Assembly (NCBI GenBank): GCA_965205965.1
Contig: CBDBHT010000006.1
Span: 372,001 to 436,000 of the forward strand
Source of the DNA: Bin55 sp965205965
Lineage (GTDB): Bacteria > Pseudomonadota > Gammaproteobacteria > Pseudomonadales > Azotimanducaceae
DNA: 64,000 nt
Reading direction: 5' to 3'
The notes under the pieces are model-generated. The model made no database searches. It was not told where the DNA came from and saw only the letters and a program-made list of their open reading frames with translations. The translations under genes were made by a program, and so were the position numbers. Numbering within the stretch: position 1 is the stretch's first letter; each line of letters starts with the position of its first letter. Shown in pieces: positions 46,749-54,699 of this stretch.

Positions 46749-47990
46749 CTAGTCTGTCGTGGACTTCGTAGAAATCGAATCTTTCACCTCATGACAGATA
46801 CCTGCAATTGTTGAAACTAGCTGTGTGGCTATGTTGGACTTGAGTCCTTTGGCGAAATGGATTTCTCCCGATTCGTGGATCAACGTAACTTCATTTCGTT
46901 CGCTATTGAATCCAATATCGTCTCTAGAGACGTCGTTGACGACGATCGCATCGAGATTTTTACGAACCCGTTTCTCTCGGGCAAATGCTAATGGATTATC
47001 CGTCTCTGCCGCGAATCCGACGATGTACGGACGATGATTCATCTCTGCAACACAACTCACGATGTCGTCGGTTTCTGTAAGAGTAAGTTCCATGATGCCT
47101 TCAGACTGTTCTATATGTCTTTTGATCTTGGTCGATTGCGGTGTTTGCGAGCGGTAGTCGGCTACCGCAGCAACCGCGAAAAAAACATCGGAAGTTGAGA
47201 CGTGTGACATTACCGCATCCTTCATCTCGCTAGCGGTAATAACTGAAATGGTCTCTAATCCAAAAGGTGCCGGAAGAGCGGTGGGCCCGCTCACCAGAAT
47301 GACTTCCGCCCCCGCATCCCGGGCAGCTTCAGCAATTGCGTAACCTTGTCGCCCGGAGCTGGAGTTCGAAATGTAGCGTACAGGATCAATCGGTTCTCTC
47401 GTCGGCCCAGCCGTTACAAGAACTTTGCTTCCATTCAAAAGACGGGGGGTGGACAACACGCTTGAAAGCAGGCGTTCGACAATTACTTTCGGTTCTATCA
47501 TGCGCCCCGGTCCAAATTCTCCGCATGCTTGATCTCCGGTGTCGGGGCCAAATACTAATACACCATCCTCCTGTAAGAGGTGGAGGTTTCGTTGTGTAGC
47601 TGGGCGTTGCCACATTTGTTGGTTCATCGCTGGTGCTATGACGGTTGGTGCCGTGGTCGCCAAATAGATGGTAGTAAGAAGATCTGGAGCGGCCCCATGA
47701 GCCATTTCGGACATGAGGTTGGCTGTGGCAGGGGCGATTAGTAGTACGTCTAACCAGCGGGCCAGCTCGATGTGACTCATAGTACGTTCTGCCTCCACGT
47801 CCCAAAGATTCGTGCGAGTGCGTTGACCTGAAACCGCTGCAAGGCTGGTGGCTGTGACAAACTCCATCGCTGAATGTGTAAGTACAGGAACAACCTCCGT
47901 ATCTTTCGCAATAAGTTGCCGCACAAGTTCTGGAGTCTTGTACGCGGAAATGCCTCCGCCGATGCCCAGAAGGATGTTTCTTCGTGTCAT
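46749..47990 (-). CDS. coaBC: bifunctional phosphopantothenoylcysteine decarboxylase/synthetase
   Basis: 413 residues. The N-terminal CoaC flavoprotein domain has GIGGGISAYKTPELVRQL, the catalytic His in SHIELARW, PAMNQQMW and ACGEFGPGRM with the active Cys. The C-terminal CoaB domain has VTAGPTREPIDPVRYISN, SSSGRQGYAIA, VAAVADYR and KIKR. It makes 4'-phosphopantetheine from phosphopantothenate in two steps of CoA synthesis, in the cytoplasm. Length and motifs are normal, so CoA synthesis is retained; coaD is nearby at 50145. Confidence 0.9.
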   Translation of the reverse strand: MTRRNILLGIGGGISAYKTPELVRQLIAKDTEVVPVLTHSAMEFVTATSLAAVSGQRTRTNLWDVEAERTMSHIELARWLDVLLIAPATANLMSEMAHGAAPDLLTTIYLATTAPTVIAPAMNQQMWQRPATQRNLHLLQEDGVLVFGPDTGDQACGEFGPGRMIEPKVIVERLLSSVLSTPRLLNGSKVLVTAGPTREPIDPVRYISNSSSGRQGYAIAEAARDAGAEVILVSGPTALPAPFGLETISVITASEMKDAVMSHVSTSDVFFAVAAVADYRSQTPQSTKIKRHIEQSEGIMELTLTETDDIVSCVAEMNHRPYIVGFAAETDNPLAFAREKRVRKNLDAIVVNDVSRDDIGFNSERNEVTLIHESGEIHFAKGLKSNIATQLVSTIAGICHEVKDSISTKSTTD

Positions 47991-48473
47991 TGGACCAATA
48001 TTCGATGCCGAGTGAGGTCGTCGTCGCTAGCCACAAACGCTGTATCACAGGCTATGCCTTCGTTGGAAGATTCAATAACCCCGATAAGACCATATTCACA
48101 TGATAAAGCTACTTTTGCTGGAGTTGTGCAGATACTTGAATCCATGAGGCAGTTAACCATGAACCGTAGGAAATATGGGAACCTCTATTAATTCGCAATC
48201 CTTCATATTATCTAAAACAAATAATCTCTAAAAATCATGTAGTTACATACGGCATGATTCGTCAAAACGGCAATAATATTAGAGATTCCCAGATTGTGGA
48301 TTATTAAGGCAATGCATTCATCCGATATCTTGTTGTGAAGCCTACCAATGCTGCGGAGAGTAGAAGAAATGTTCAGTAATGATGGGTACCGTATCCAAGA
48401 AGCATTATTAGATCTCTTGCAATATTCTTTGGTGCATCTCCGGCAGCGGAAATTCGCTGCGTGGTGAGAGTAC
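47991..48473. other. 480-bp region without recognisable gene
   Basis: In many gammaproteobacteria radC lies between coaBC and rpmB. Here only short frames are open (for example 48060-48191) and none resembles RadC. It may be a fully decayed radC, but no motif supports that. Confidence 0.4.
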
Positions 48474-48681
48474 CAGCAATTCCCCGTATAGTTTTAATTT
48501 AGACTTGGTGTCGGTCTTTCCGTGTTTTGGTACGGGAAATCAGTGTTTTCAGGCGTTTCACACAGCATTTCGTCGTGCATTTGAGACGGGTTCCGGGTAC
48601 CGATATTGCCTCCATTATCGCGAAACCAAATCCGGAAAGTCCGGACTAATAGCGGAGTTTGGGCTATACGGGGAATTGCTG
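48474..48681. mobile_element. 208-bp non-autonomous derivative of the IS4-like element
   Basis: Perfect CAGCAATTCCCCGTATAG ends face each other. Direct repeats TGAGAGTAC lie at 48465-48473 and 48682-48690. The inside matches the right-end region of the element at 42253-43932 (around CGGGAAATCAGTGTTTTCAG) plus an unrelated 60 bases. There is no coding capacity. It is a MITE-like derivative that must have moved with a transposase supplied in trans. Confidence 0.9.
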
Positions 48682-48800
48682 TGAGAGTACCTGGATTTGT
48701 TAGTCGACTCGAAACCTTCACGTTTTGGTTTCAGCTACCCTACACTCGGATGACGATATTGAGTTGCCGGGTAAGTTAGGGAGGTAAAGTAAATCCCAAA

Positions 48801-48847
48801 TTAGTATAATTATAGGTTGGAATTTTGTGCATACCTTATGGTATAAG
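48801..48847 (+). promoter_or_regulatory. candidate promoter region of rpmB-rpmG-mutM
   Basis: A perfect TATAAT at 48805-48810 without a good -35, and a second possibility with TTGGAA at 48817 and TATAAG at 48842 spaced by 19 bases. One of these probably drives the rpmB operon. Confidence 0.3.
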
Positions 48848-48874
48848 CCCGCCACTTTTTGCTAGGACACCGTC

Positions 48875-49111
48875 ATGTCTCAGGTTTGCCAGGTCACTGG
48901 AAAACGTCCGATGGCCGGAAATAATGTTTCTCACGCTAACAACCACACGCGCCGTCGTTTTAAACCGAATCTTCATTACCACCGTTTTTGGTTAGAAGGC
49001 GAGAAACGATTTGTGCGCCTGCGCGTTTCGGCGGCAGGTATGCGTTTGATTGATAAGCGAGGAATCGATGCAGTAGTCGCAGACATGCGAAAGAGAGGAG
49101 TGAAAATCTGA
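48875..49111 (+). CDS. rpmB: 50S ribosomal protein L28
   Basis: 78 residues, a normal L28: SQVCQVTGKRPMAGNNVSHA, NHTRRRFKPNLHYHRFW and a C-terminal RGIDAVVADMRKRG. AGGAC lies about seven bases before the ATG. It overlaps the start of rpmG by one base (TGATG), so the two are translationally coupled. It is a component of the large ribosomal subunit. Confidence 0.95.
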   Translation: MSQVCQVTGKRPMAGNNVSHANNHTRRRFKPNLHYHRFWLEGEKRFVRLRVSAAGMRLIDKRGIDAVVADMRKRGVKI

Positions 49112-49266
49112 TGCGGGATAAAATCAAATTACTATCTTCAGCAGGAACAGGTCACCATTACACGACAACCAAGAACAAACGCACTACACCGAAGAAGCTG
49201 GAATTCAAAAAGTACGATCCTGTTGTTCGCAAACACGTCGTCTATCGCGAAACCAAGATTAGGTAG
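49111..49266 (+). CDS. rpmG: 50S ribosomal protein L33
   Basis: 51 residues, MRDKIKLLSSAGTGHHYTTT followed by KNKRTTPKKLEFKKYDPVV and RKHVVYRETKIR. It is the cysteine-free form of L33, so it does not bind zinc. It begins on the last base of the rpmB stop and its own stop is directly followed by the TTG start of mutM. It is in the usual rpmB-rpmG pair. Confidence 0.95.
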   Translation: MRDKIKLLSSAGTGHHYTTTKNKRTTPKKLEFKKYDPVVRKHVVYRETKIR

Positions 49267-50124
49267 TTGCCGGAACTACCCGAAGTCGAAGTCACTCGGC
49301 TTGGAATTGCTGCTGCAGTAACAGGCAAATCTCTTCAAAAACTCGTTGTCTACGAACTGGATGCCGTGCGCCCTGCACGACTGCCTCGAGGCCTGCTCGG
49401 CGAAAAACCGTCTACTGTAGGTGCTGGCAGCAAGCTGCTGGATATTGAAAGACGAGGAAAGTATCTGCTGCTTAGGTTTGAGCGCGGAACGTTGGTCGTC
49501 CATCTGCGAATGAGCGGTGTTTTGAAACTTGTTGCACGCGATACCCCACCGTTACTACATGACCATGTTGATCTCGTGTTCGAGGACGATGTGGTTGTAC
49601 GGTTTCATGACCCTCGGCGATTCGGCAGTGTGCAATGGGTGAAATGGAATATGAGCACGGGTGAAATGGATGATCGATTTTCAGACCACTTACTTGGCCC
49701 AGAGCCTTTTGATGACGAATTCAATGCCGAGAACCTGTTTGCTCAAACTAGGAATAGCAAACAAATAGTTAAGGCAATGTTAATGGACCAAACACGGGTC
49801 GCCGGTATTGGAAATATCTATGCGAATGAGGCGTTGTTCCGAGCAGGGATTCATCCGCAGACTGCCGTATCCATGATTAGTCGCTCACGATGGGTGAAGA
49901 TTGTTGATGCTGTCCGCAGGACACTGATCGATGCTATTCAAGCTGGTGGCACGACCTTGAAAGATTACGGGTTTAAAAAACCAGATGCGAAGCCTGGCTA
50001 CTTTCAGCGGCACTTGGATGTCTACGGTCGAGCTGGTGAACCTTGTAATCGTTGTGGAGCGGTATTAGTAGGCAAGTCAGTACAACAAAGACAGACAGTT
50101 TATTGCCCGAGATGCCAAAAGTAG
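49267..50124 (+). CDS. mutM: formamidopyrimidine-DNA glycosylase
   Basis: 285 residues from a TTG directly after the rpmG stop; that start is fixed by the required N-terminus PELPEVEVTRLG, where Pro2 is the nucleophile and Glu3 assists. The helix-two-turn-helix (ARVAGIGNIYANEALF-like) and the C-terminal zinc finger CNRCG to YCPRC are present. It removes 8-oxoguanine and formamidopyrimidines and nicks the DNA. Third gene of the rpmB-rpmG-mutM operon, an arrangement common in gammaproteobacteria. Confidence 0.95.
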   Translation: MPELPEVEVTRLGIAAAVTGKSLQKLVVYELDAVRPARLPRGLLGEKPSTVGAGSKLLDIERRGKYLLLRFERGTLVVHLRMSGVLKLVARDTPPLLHDHVDLVFEDDVVVRFHDPRRFGSVQWVKWNMSTGEMDDRFSDHLLGPEPFDDEFNAENLFAQTRNSKQIVKAMLMDQTRVAGIGNIYANEALFRAGIHPQTAVSMISRSRWVKIVDAVRRTLIDAIQAGGTTLKDYGFKKPDAKPGYFQRHLDVYGRAGEPCNRCGAVLVGKSVQQRQTVYCPRCQK

Positions 50125-50144
50125 CAGCAAGCTAATTCGGTTGC

Positions 50145-50636
50145 TTATCTGTCGGGATCCTTGTTCTCAATTTTTAAATACTCTGCTACAGCAGGATGAA
50201 CGAAGTCAGAAACATCTCCGCCGAGTGACGCGATCTCCCGGACTCGAGTGGAGGATAGAAACGACCACTCGTGTGATGTCGGCAAAAGAACGTATTCGAT
50301 CTCCGGTGCAAGTGTTCGGTTGATTTGGAGCATCTGGAATTCGTAATCGTAATCGGCGATGGTCCGCAACCCACGGAGAATGAATCTTGTATTTTTCTCG
50401 CGTACGAAGTCGACGAGAAGGCTGTTGAAACCTTCGATACGTACGTGGTCGCCGAAACAAGCCAGTGCCTGGCGGCACAGTTCAATGCGCTCCCGAAAGT
50501 GTGCATCGGTGTCTTTCTCGATTGACGTTCCAATCGCGACTATGACATGGTCGAAGATATGCAGCGCACGCTCCACGATGTTTGTATGTCCGTAGGTGAT
50601 GGGATTAAAACTGCCTGGGTAGACGATTAGCGACAT
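50145..50636 (-). CDS. coaD: phosphopantetheine adenylyltransferase
   Basis: 163 residues. The nucleotidyltransferase motif is YPGSFNPITYGH (usually SFDPITxGH), and later ILRGLRTIADYDYEFQM and WSFLSSTRVREIASLGGDV are typical of CoaD. It adds AMP from ATP to 4'-phosphopantetheine to make dephospho-CoA. It converges on mutM with 20 bases between the two stops; no strong terminator is evident. Confidence 0.95.
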   Translation of the reverse strand: MSLIVYPGSFNPITYGHTNIVERALHIFDHVIVAIGTSIEKDTDAHFRERIELCRQALACFGDHVRIEGFNSLLVDFVREKNTRFILRGLRTIADYDYEFQMLQINRTLAPEIEYVLLPTSHEWSFLSSTRVREIASLGGDVSDFVHPAVAEYLKIENKDPDR

Positions 50637-50690
50637 AATTTATCTTTACTTGGCATACTCTAGTTACAGTGCAAGGAATAGTAGCAAGAG

Positions 50691-51254
50691 CTACGATTTA
50701 TCGTTAATCGGTTTCAGTAAATCGAATCTGACTTCACCAGCGGTGGAACTTCGAAAGATGTCAAACCCCTCTCTGGCCGGCGGAGACCGACGTGCGTATT
50801 CCACATAGAGCAACCCTTTTGGAGTCAGCATGGCGGGCACGAGATCCAGTGCGTCGCGATAAAGGCGAGGAGCTGAAAATGGCGGGTCCATGAACACAAT
50901 ATCCCAACGACAGCTACTTCGCTCCTTAAGCAGTGTGATGGCGTCTTTGCAATGAACTACGGCTTCCTCGGGCCGACATTTCAATTGCTCACAGACGCGT
51001 ACGAGCTCATTGCAAGCCTTATTATCCCTATCGACGAATTCTACGCACTGCGCGCCGCGGGACAGTGCTTCGAGTCCGAGAATACCCGTACCAGCAAAGA
51101 GGTCAAGCACTTGGGCGTTTTCTAGTTTCCAAGATAGCCAATTAAATAAGGTTTCGCGAGCACGGTCGGGAGTCGGCCGAATCTCAGTATTGTTTGGTAC
51201 GGTAATTTTCCGACCTTTCCATTTACCGCTGATAATTCGAATCCGTTTACGCAA
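50691..51254 (-). CDS. rsmD: 16S rRNA (guanine966-N2)-methyltransferase
   Basis: 187 residues: RIISGKWKGRKITVP, RPTPDRARETLFNWL, the AdoMet loop VLDLFAGTGILGLEALSRGA, and the catalytic FMDPPF (usually DPPF/Y). It modifies G966 of 16S rRNA in the small subunit. It is divergent from ftsY with a 47-base gap, the standard rsmD-ftsY arrangement, and presumably shares its promoter region. Confidence 0.95.
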   Translation of the reverse strand: MRKRIRIISGKWKGRKITVPNNTEIRPTPDRARETLFNWLSWKLENAQVLDLFAGTGILGLEALSRGAQCVEFVDRDNKACNELVRVCEQLKCRPEEAVVHCKDAITLLKERSSCRWDIVFMDPPFSAPRLYRDALDLVPAMLTPKGLLYVEYARRSPPAREGFDIFRSSTAGEVRFDLLKPINDKS

Positions 51255-51301
51255 AATAGGTACTGAAAATAAGAATAGACAACCGCAAGGATAATGCGAT
51301 A

Positions 51302-52231
51302 GTGGAAACTAGCAACGCGCACCGCTCCATTAAGTTTGGAAAAGCACTAGCCGCAGCTCGCAAACACGTCGTAGCGGGATTAGGTGATCTGTTACTGGGC
51401 GAGCGTGAAATTGATCAAGCGGTGCTCAATCAACTGGAGGAAAATCTTCTGCGAGCGGACGTGGGAGTGAGTGTAACCTCTGACGTTACTGATCGTTTGG
51501 CCCAGCTGGTATCAAGAAAACAGCTAAACGACATACAATCGCTTAAGTCCATGTTGCGTACCCAGCTCTACGAAATAGCCAAATCCATGGCACGGCCATT
51601 TCAGATCGGGGAATGTCGTCCAACGATAATTCTCATGGTGGGAGTGAATGGTGTTGGAAAAACTACCACCATAGGCAAACTCGCAAAACGGCTACTGAAT
51701 GAGCAGTATTCGGTACTTCTCGCCGCGGGTGACACGTTTCGGGCCGCAGCTAACGAGCAAATTCTAGCTTGGGGGACGAAGAATGGTGTACCAGTAGTGG
51801 CTCAATCTCAGGGCGCGGACAGTGCGTCGGTAATTTACGATGCCATACAGTCCGCCCAAGCTCGTAAAACGGATATCGTGATTGCGGATACTGCTGGTCG
51901 CTTGCAAGCAAACGTGGGTCTTATGGACGAACTTTCCAAAATCCGTCGCGTAATTAAACGATTCGATGAAACTGCTCCGCATCACACATTGCTCGTATTG
52001 GATGCTGGCGTTGGACGTAACGCACTATCTCAGGTACAGGAGTTCGAACGGGCCATTGGCTTGACTGGATTCGTTGTGACCAAATTCGATGGATCCGCCA
52101 AGGCGGGAATGCTTTTTGCGCTACCCACGGTGACGCAAGTGCCGGTGTATTTCGTAGGGTTAGGCGAGGGGCTAGATGATTTGCTGCCGTTCGATCCGCG
52201 AGTATTTGTAGATGCGCTGCTAACGCCGTGA
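51302..52231 (+). CDS. ftsY: signal recognition particle receptor FtsY
   Basis: 309 residues from GTG 51302, with AAGGA about 11 bases upstream. It lacks the long acidic A domain and begins near the N domain (LGDLLLGEREIDQAVLNQLE). The G domain has VGVNGVGKTTTIGKLA, DTFRAAANEQ, ADTAGRLQ and TKFDGSAKAG. Two usually invariant stretches differ: LDAGVGRNAL in place of LDATTGQNA, and TKFDG for TKLDG. FtsY receives ribosome-SRP complexes at the inner membrane. It overlaps ftsE by four bases (GTGA). Confidence 0.9.
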   Translation: METSNAHRSIKFGKALAAARKHVVAGLGDLLLGEREIDQAVLNQLEENLLRADVGVSVTSDVTDRLAQLVSRKQLNDIQSLKSMLRTQLYEIAKSMARPFQIGECRPTIILMVGVNGVGKTTTIGKLAKRLLNEQYSVLLAAGDTFRAAANEQILAWGTKNGVPVVAQSQGADSASVIYDAIQSAQARKTDIVIADTAGRLQANVGLMDELSKIRRVIKRFDETAPHHTLLVLDAGVGRNALSQVQEFERAIGLTGFVVTKFDGSAKAGMLFALPTVTQVPVYFVGLGEGLDDLLPFDPRVFVDALLTP

Positions 52232-52935
52232 GCGACGTTCAACTGATTAACGTGGGCAAGCGATTCCCCAACGGATATACGGCACTTCAGAATATAGGTC
52301 TTGAATTTGAAGAGGGAACGCTGACGTATTTGATCGGTCGGTCAGGTGCTGGAAAAACAACCATGCTTAATTTGATTGTCGGTACCATGGGTGCGACCGA
52401 GGGGCAAGTATTGGTAAACGGGATTGACGTGTGCTCTATGCGCAGACATCACCTAGCTTGGTACCGCCGAAACGTAGGATGCATCATGGAAGGCTACGGC
52501 CTATTGGATTATCGGCCGGTATTCGATAATGTAGCCATGCCGCTTTGGGTTGCAGGCTGGACGAAGAAAAATACGAAACGGCGAGTTGAGGAGGTATTAG
52601 AACAGGTCGGGTTACTCAACTGCGGGCCGATGGATACGAGGTGGCTTTCTCGAGGAGAACGGCAACGAGTTCTGATTGCTCGCGCATTTGTCAATGACCC
52701 TCAATTGATCCTTGCCGATGAACCCACGGGCAGCTTGGACTCGGAGCTTTCCGAGCGAGTAATGCGCCTATTGCAGCATATGAAGCGAAAAAAGAGAGCC
52801 ATAATCATTGCGACCCATGATCGAGATCTTATTGAAGCCATGGGAGGGCGAATTGTGGTGTTGGATCGCACAGTTATTGACGTAATATCAGAACGTCGAA
52901 TGTACGTAGGGGGCTCGAACAACGCGTCAGAATAG
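52228..52935 (+). CDS. ftsE: cell-division ABC ATPase FtsE
   Basis: 235 residues from GTG 52228, overlapping ftsY. The Walker A is GRSGAGKTT, the Walker B ILADEPTGSLD and the switch ATHD. The Q-loop segment reads CIMEGYGLL where FtsE normally has a Gln (VFQD), and the signature motif is LSRGERQRV in place of LSGGEQQRV. These changes could weaken ATP hydrolysis or mark early decay. FtsE with FtsX controls the amidase activation at the division site. The order ftsY-ftsE-ftsX is standard. Confidence 0.85.
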   Translation: MSDVQLINVGKRFPNGYTALQNIGLEFEEGTLTYLIGRSGAGKTTMLNLIVGTMGATEGQVLVNGIDVCSMRRHHLAWYRRNVGCIMEGYGLLDYRPVFDNVAMPLWVAGWTKKNTKRRVEEVLEQVGLLNCGPMDTRWLSRGERQRVLIARAFVNDPQLILADEPTGSLDSELSERVMRLLQHMKRKKRAIIIATHDRDLIEAMGGRIVVLDRTVIDVISERRMYVGGSNNASE

Positions 52936-53023
52936 TAATTATGAAACATGGCCGCGACCTCGGCTGCCGGCTTTAGCAATTGTTCGCGATCATCTCCGGG
53001 CTTTCGGGGAGAGCGTCCAATTT

Positions 53024-53890
53024 ATGACCTTGCACTGGATGTCGACCTTACTGGGCTGGTTTTTAATCGGTATTGCCTTGGTTTTACCTGCGTGTCTTTT
53101 CTTAACTCATGCCAATCTGTCAAACGCTGCTACTACATGGCGGGGGCATTCTGGTTTTACCGTTTACTTTTATCCTGGTACGCCCAGTGAGCATATCGAT
53201 GTCGCGGCGGCACGCATGAAAAAATTCACAGCGATAGAATCAGTGCGTATTGTCACGGCGGAAGAAGCACTTCAAGATTTCATATTTTCATCCAACTTAG
53301 GCAAAGTTGCGAAGTCAATGCAAAAAAACCCTTTGCCAGCATCGGCGACTGTTGTGACAAAGGACTTGCCGATTGGAGGTTTAGAACCATTCGTACGACA
53401 AATTGAGAATTGGGATGGTGTTGAGGAAGTTGTAGTTGAGGAATTGTGGTTGAAAAGACTGAATGCGTTGCGTTCGATGGTGGGTCGATTGGGAGGAGTG
53501 TTTGGCATCGTACTCGGTGTAGGAGCGGTATTCATTTCGGCGGCTACCGTGAGAATGTCAATTGAGTACCGTTTAGCTGAAATTCGGGTTTTCGACCTGC
53601 TCGGCGGGGTAAACCGATTTTTAAAACGGCCCTTTATGTACTGTGGGATTTTATACGGCGTTGGCGGAGGAATCGTATCGGCGTTACTACTTTCGTTAGT
53701 TTCAGCACTAATAGCGGCTCCGATTCAAGAGTTGCAAGCAAGTTACGGCGAAACTATTCCACTGCTCGGAATCGATCCTGCTACCGTATCAGCTCTTATG
53801 ATTGCGGGATGCGTTCTTGGCTGGGTTGGGGCATCGTACGAGTGCCGCAAACGCATCCGGATGATTCGGCAAGAGGAAGGCATTTCTTGA
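53024..53890 (+). CDS. ftsX: cell-division protein FtsX
   Basis: 288 residues as called from ATG 53024. There are four hydrophobic segments (LLGWFLIGIALVLPACLFL, then after the periplasmic domain GIVLGVGAVFISAATV, ILYGVGGGIVSALLLSLVSA, and VSALMIAGCVLGWVG) and the extracellular loop with YPGTPSEHIDVA. The same frame stays open about 90 bases upstream (LPALAIVRDHLRAFGESVQF, resembling the FtsX cytoplasmic lead) but has no ATG, GTG or TTG. An ATG at 52941 in another frame (MKHGRDLGCRL) suggests a single-base indel near the start. The protein may thus be N-terminally truncated. The usual next gene, rpoH, is missing; IS debris follows. Confidence 0.75.
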   Translation: MTLHWMSTLLGWFLIGIALVLPACLFLTHANLSNAATTWRGHSGFTVYFYPGTPSEHIDVAAARMKKFTAIESVRIVTAEEALQDFIFSSNLGKVAKSMQKNPLPASATVVTKDLPIGGLEPFVRQIENWDGVEEVVVEELWLKRLNALRSMVGRLGGVFGIVLGVGAVFISAATVRMSIEYRLAEIRVFDLLGGVNRFLKRPFMYCGILYGVGGGIVSALLLSLVSALIAAPIQELQASYGETIPLLGIDPATVSALMIAGCVLGWVGASYECRKRIRMIRQEEGIS

Positions 53891-53918
53891 AGTTTGCGTT
53901 TATGCATTTTTAGGGAAC

Positions 53919-54016
53919 ATGCCTATGACCTTATTACACCTTGGTGAAAGCGGAATAGCATCGCCCTCTTTTGTTGTCGGGCAGTGGGGGATGGCAGTTT
54001 GCGGCTTCCAGCAGCC
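53919..54016. mobile_element. IS1595-like end remnant
   Basis: TGCCTATGACCTTATTACACC matches the end of the IS1595 element at 42109, and about 90 further bases are weakly similar. It stops at the MITE. There is no coding content. Confidence 0.5.
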
Positions 54017-54128
54017 GGACACCTCTATTTACTGTTATTTTGACGAATCATGCCTGATATGAGTGTATGATTTTTAATGATATAAGGATTGCTTACTTCT
54101 CTTTGTCTCGAGTAAATGAGAGGTGTCC
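54017..54128. mobile_element. MITE, family with GGACACCTCT ends, copy 1
   Basis: The ends GGACACCTCTATTTACT and AGTAAATGAGAGGTGTCC are inverted repeats of 17 bases with one gap. The interior shares GAATCAT-to-TAAGGAT sequence (for example GTGTATGATTTTT) with the copy at 61252-61352. Length 112 bp, no gene. No target duplication remains. The parent transposase is not evident, though an IS1182-type remnant follows. Confidence 0.75.
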
Positions 54129-54189
54129 AATCGTATCTTTTTAGGAGTTTTTCGGCTTTTTGCATCGAAAAAGTCAAGCCAAATCCATG

Positions 54190-54600
54190 ATTTGAATAAG
54201 TGCGGCGCAGAAAAAACGTTCAGGAACTTCCGGTCTACCGCTCGCAGGACCTGGAAGCGGAGCTGAAAGTATGTGGCCATTGCAGCCGCCCCCTGACGGC
54301 GCATCAGAAACAAGTTGACCGCCTGCGCTTCAAGGTCCGCGTGCATGTCGTCGAACACGTGTTCGGCAGCATGGTCAACGAGATGCAGCGGACGCGAATG
54401 TGGTGCATTGGACGACGACGCACTGCCACTGATCGGACTGTGCAACCTGTGTTACAACATGCGCCGGTTCACGTTTCTGAAGACGGTTGTTCACGTTTCG
54501 GACTTCCGCCGGCTAATGGCTGTGGTCGCATTGTGCCCCAAAATCGGGAACGGTATAAATCAGCCAAGCAAATCCCGAAGTCGAAAGCCACCTAGTGAAA
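54190..54600 (+). pseudogene. IS1182-type transposase, C-terminal remnant
   Basis: One frame reads YRSQDLEAELKVCGHCSRPL and DRLRFKVRVHVVEHVFGSM, and after a shift the third frame gives LIGLCNLCYNMRRFTFL. VRVHVVEHVFGSM and the following hydrophobic YNxRR segment are characteristic of the C-terminal end of IS1182/IS5-type transposases, including the catalytic Glu. The rest is absent. Confidence 0.6.
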
Positions 54601-54699
54601 GTTAAGATTTTATAGAGGCCCCAAAAGATATATATGTGAAAAGTTAACTGCATTCAGTCAAATGCTCTCAACTTATGACTCGGACTCCGCGAACCCATT

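Noticed and set aside
48474..48681. A riboswitch or leader hairpin upstream of rpmB
   Set aside because: The long hairpin is explained by perfect IS inverted repeats with a 9-bp target duplication.
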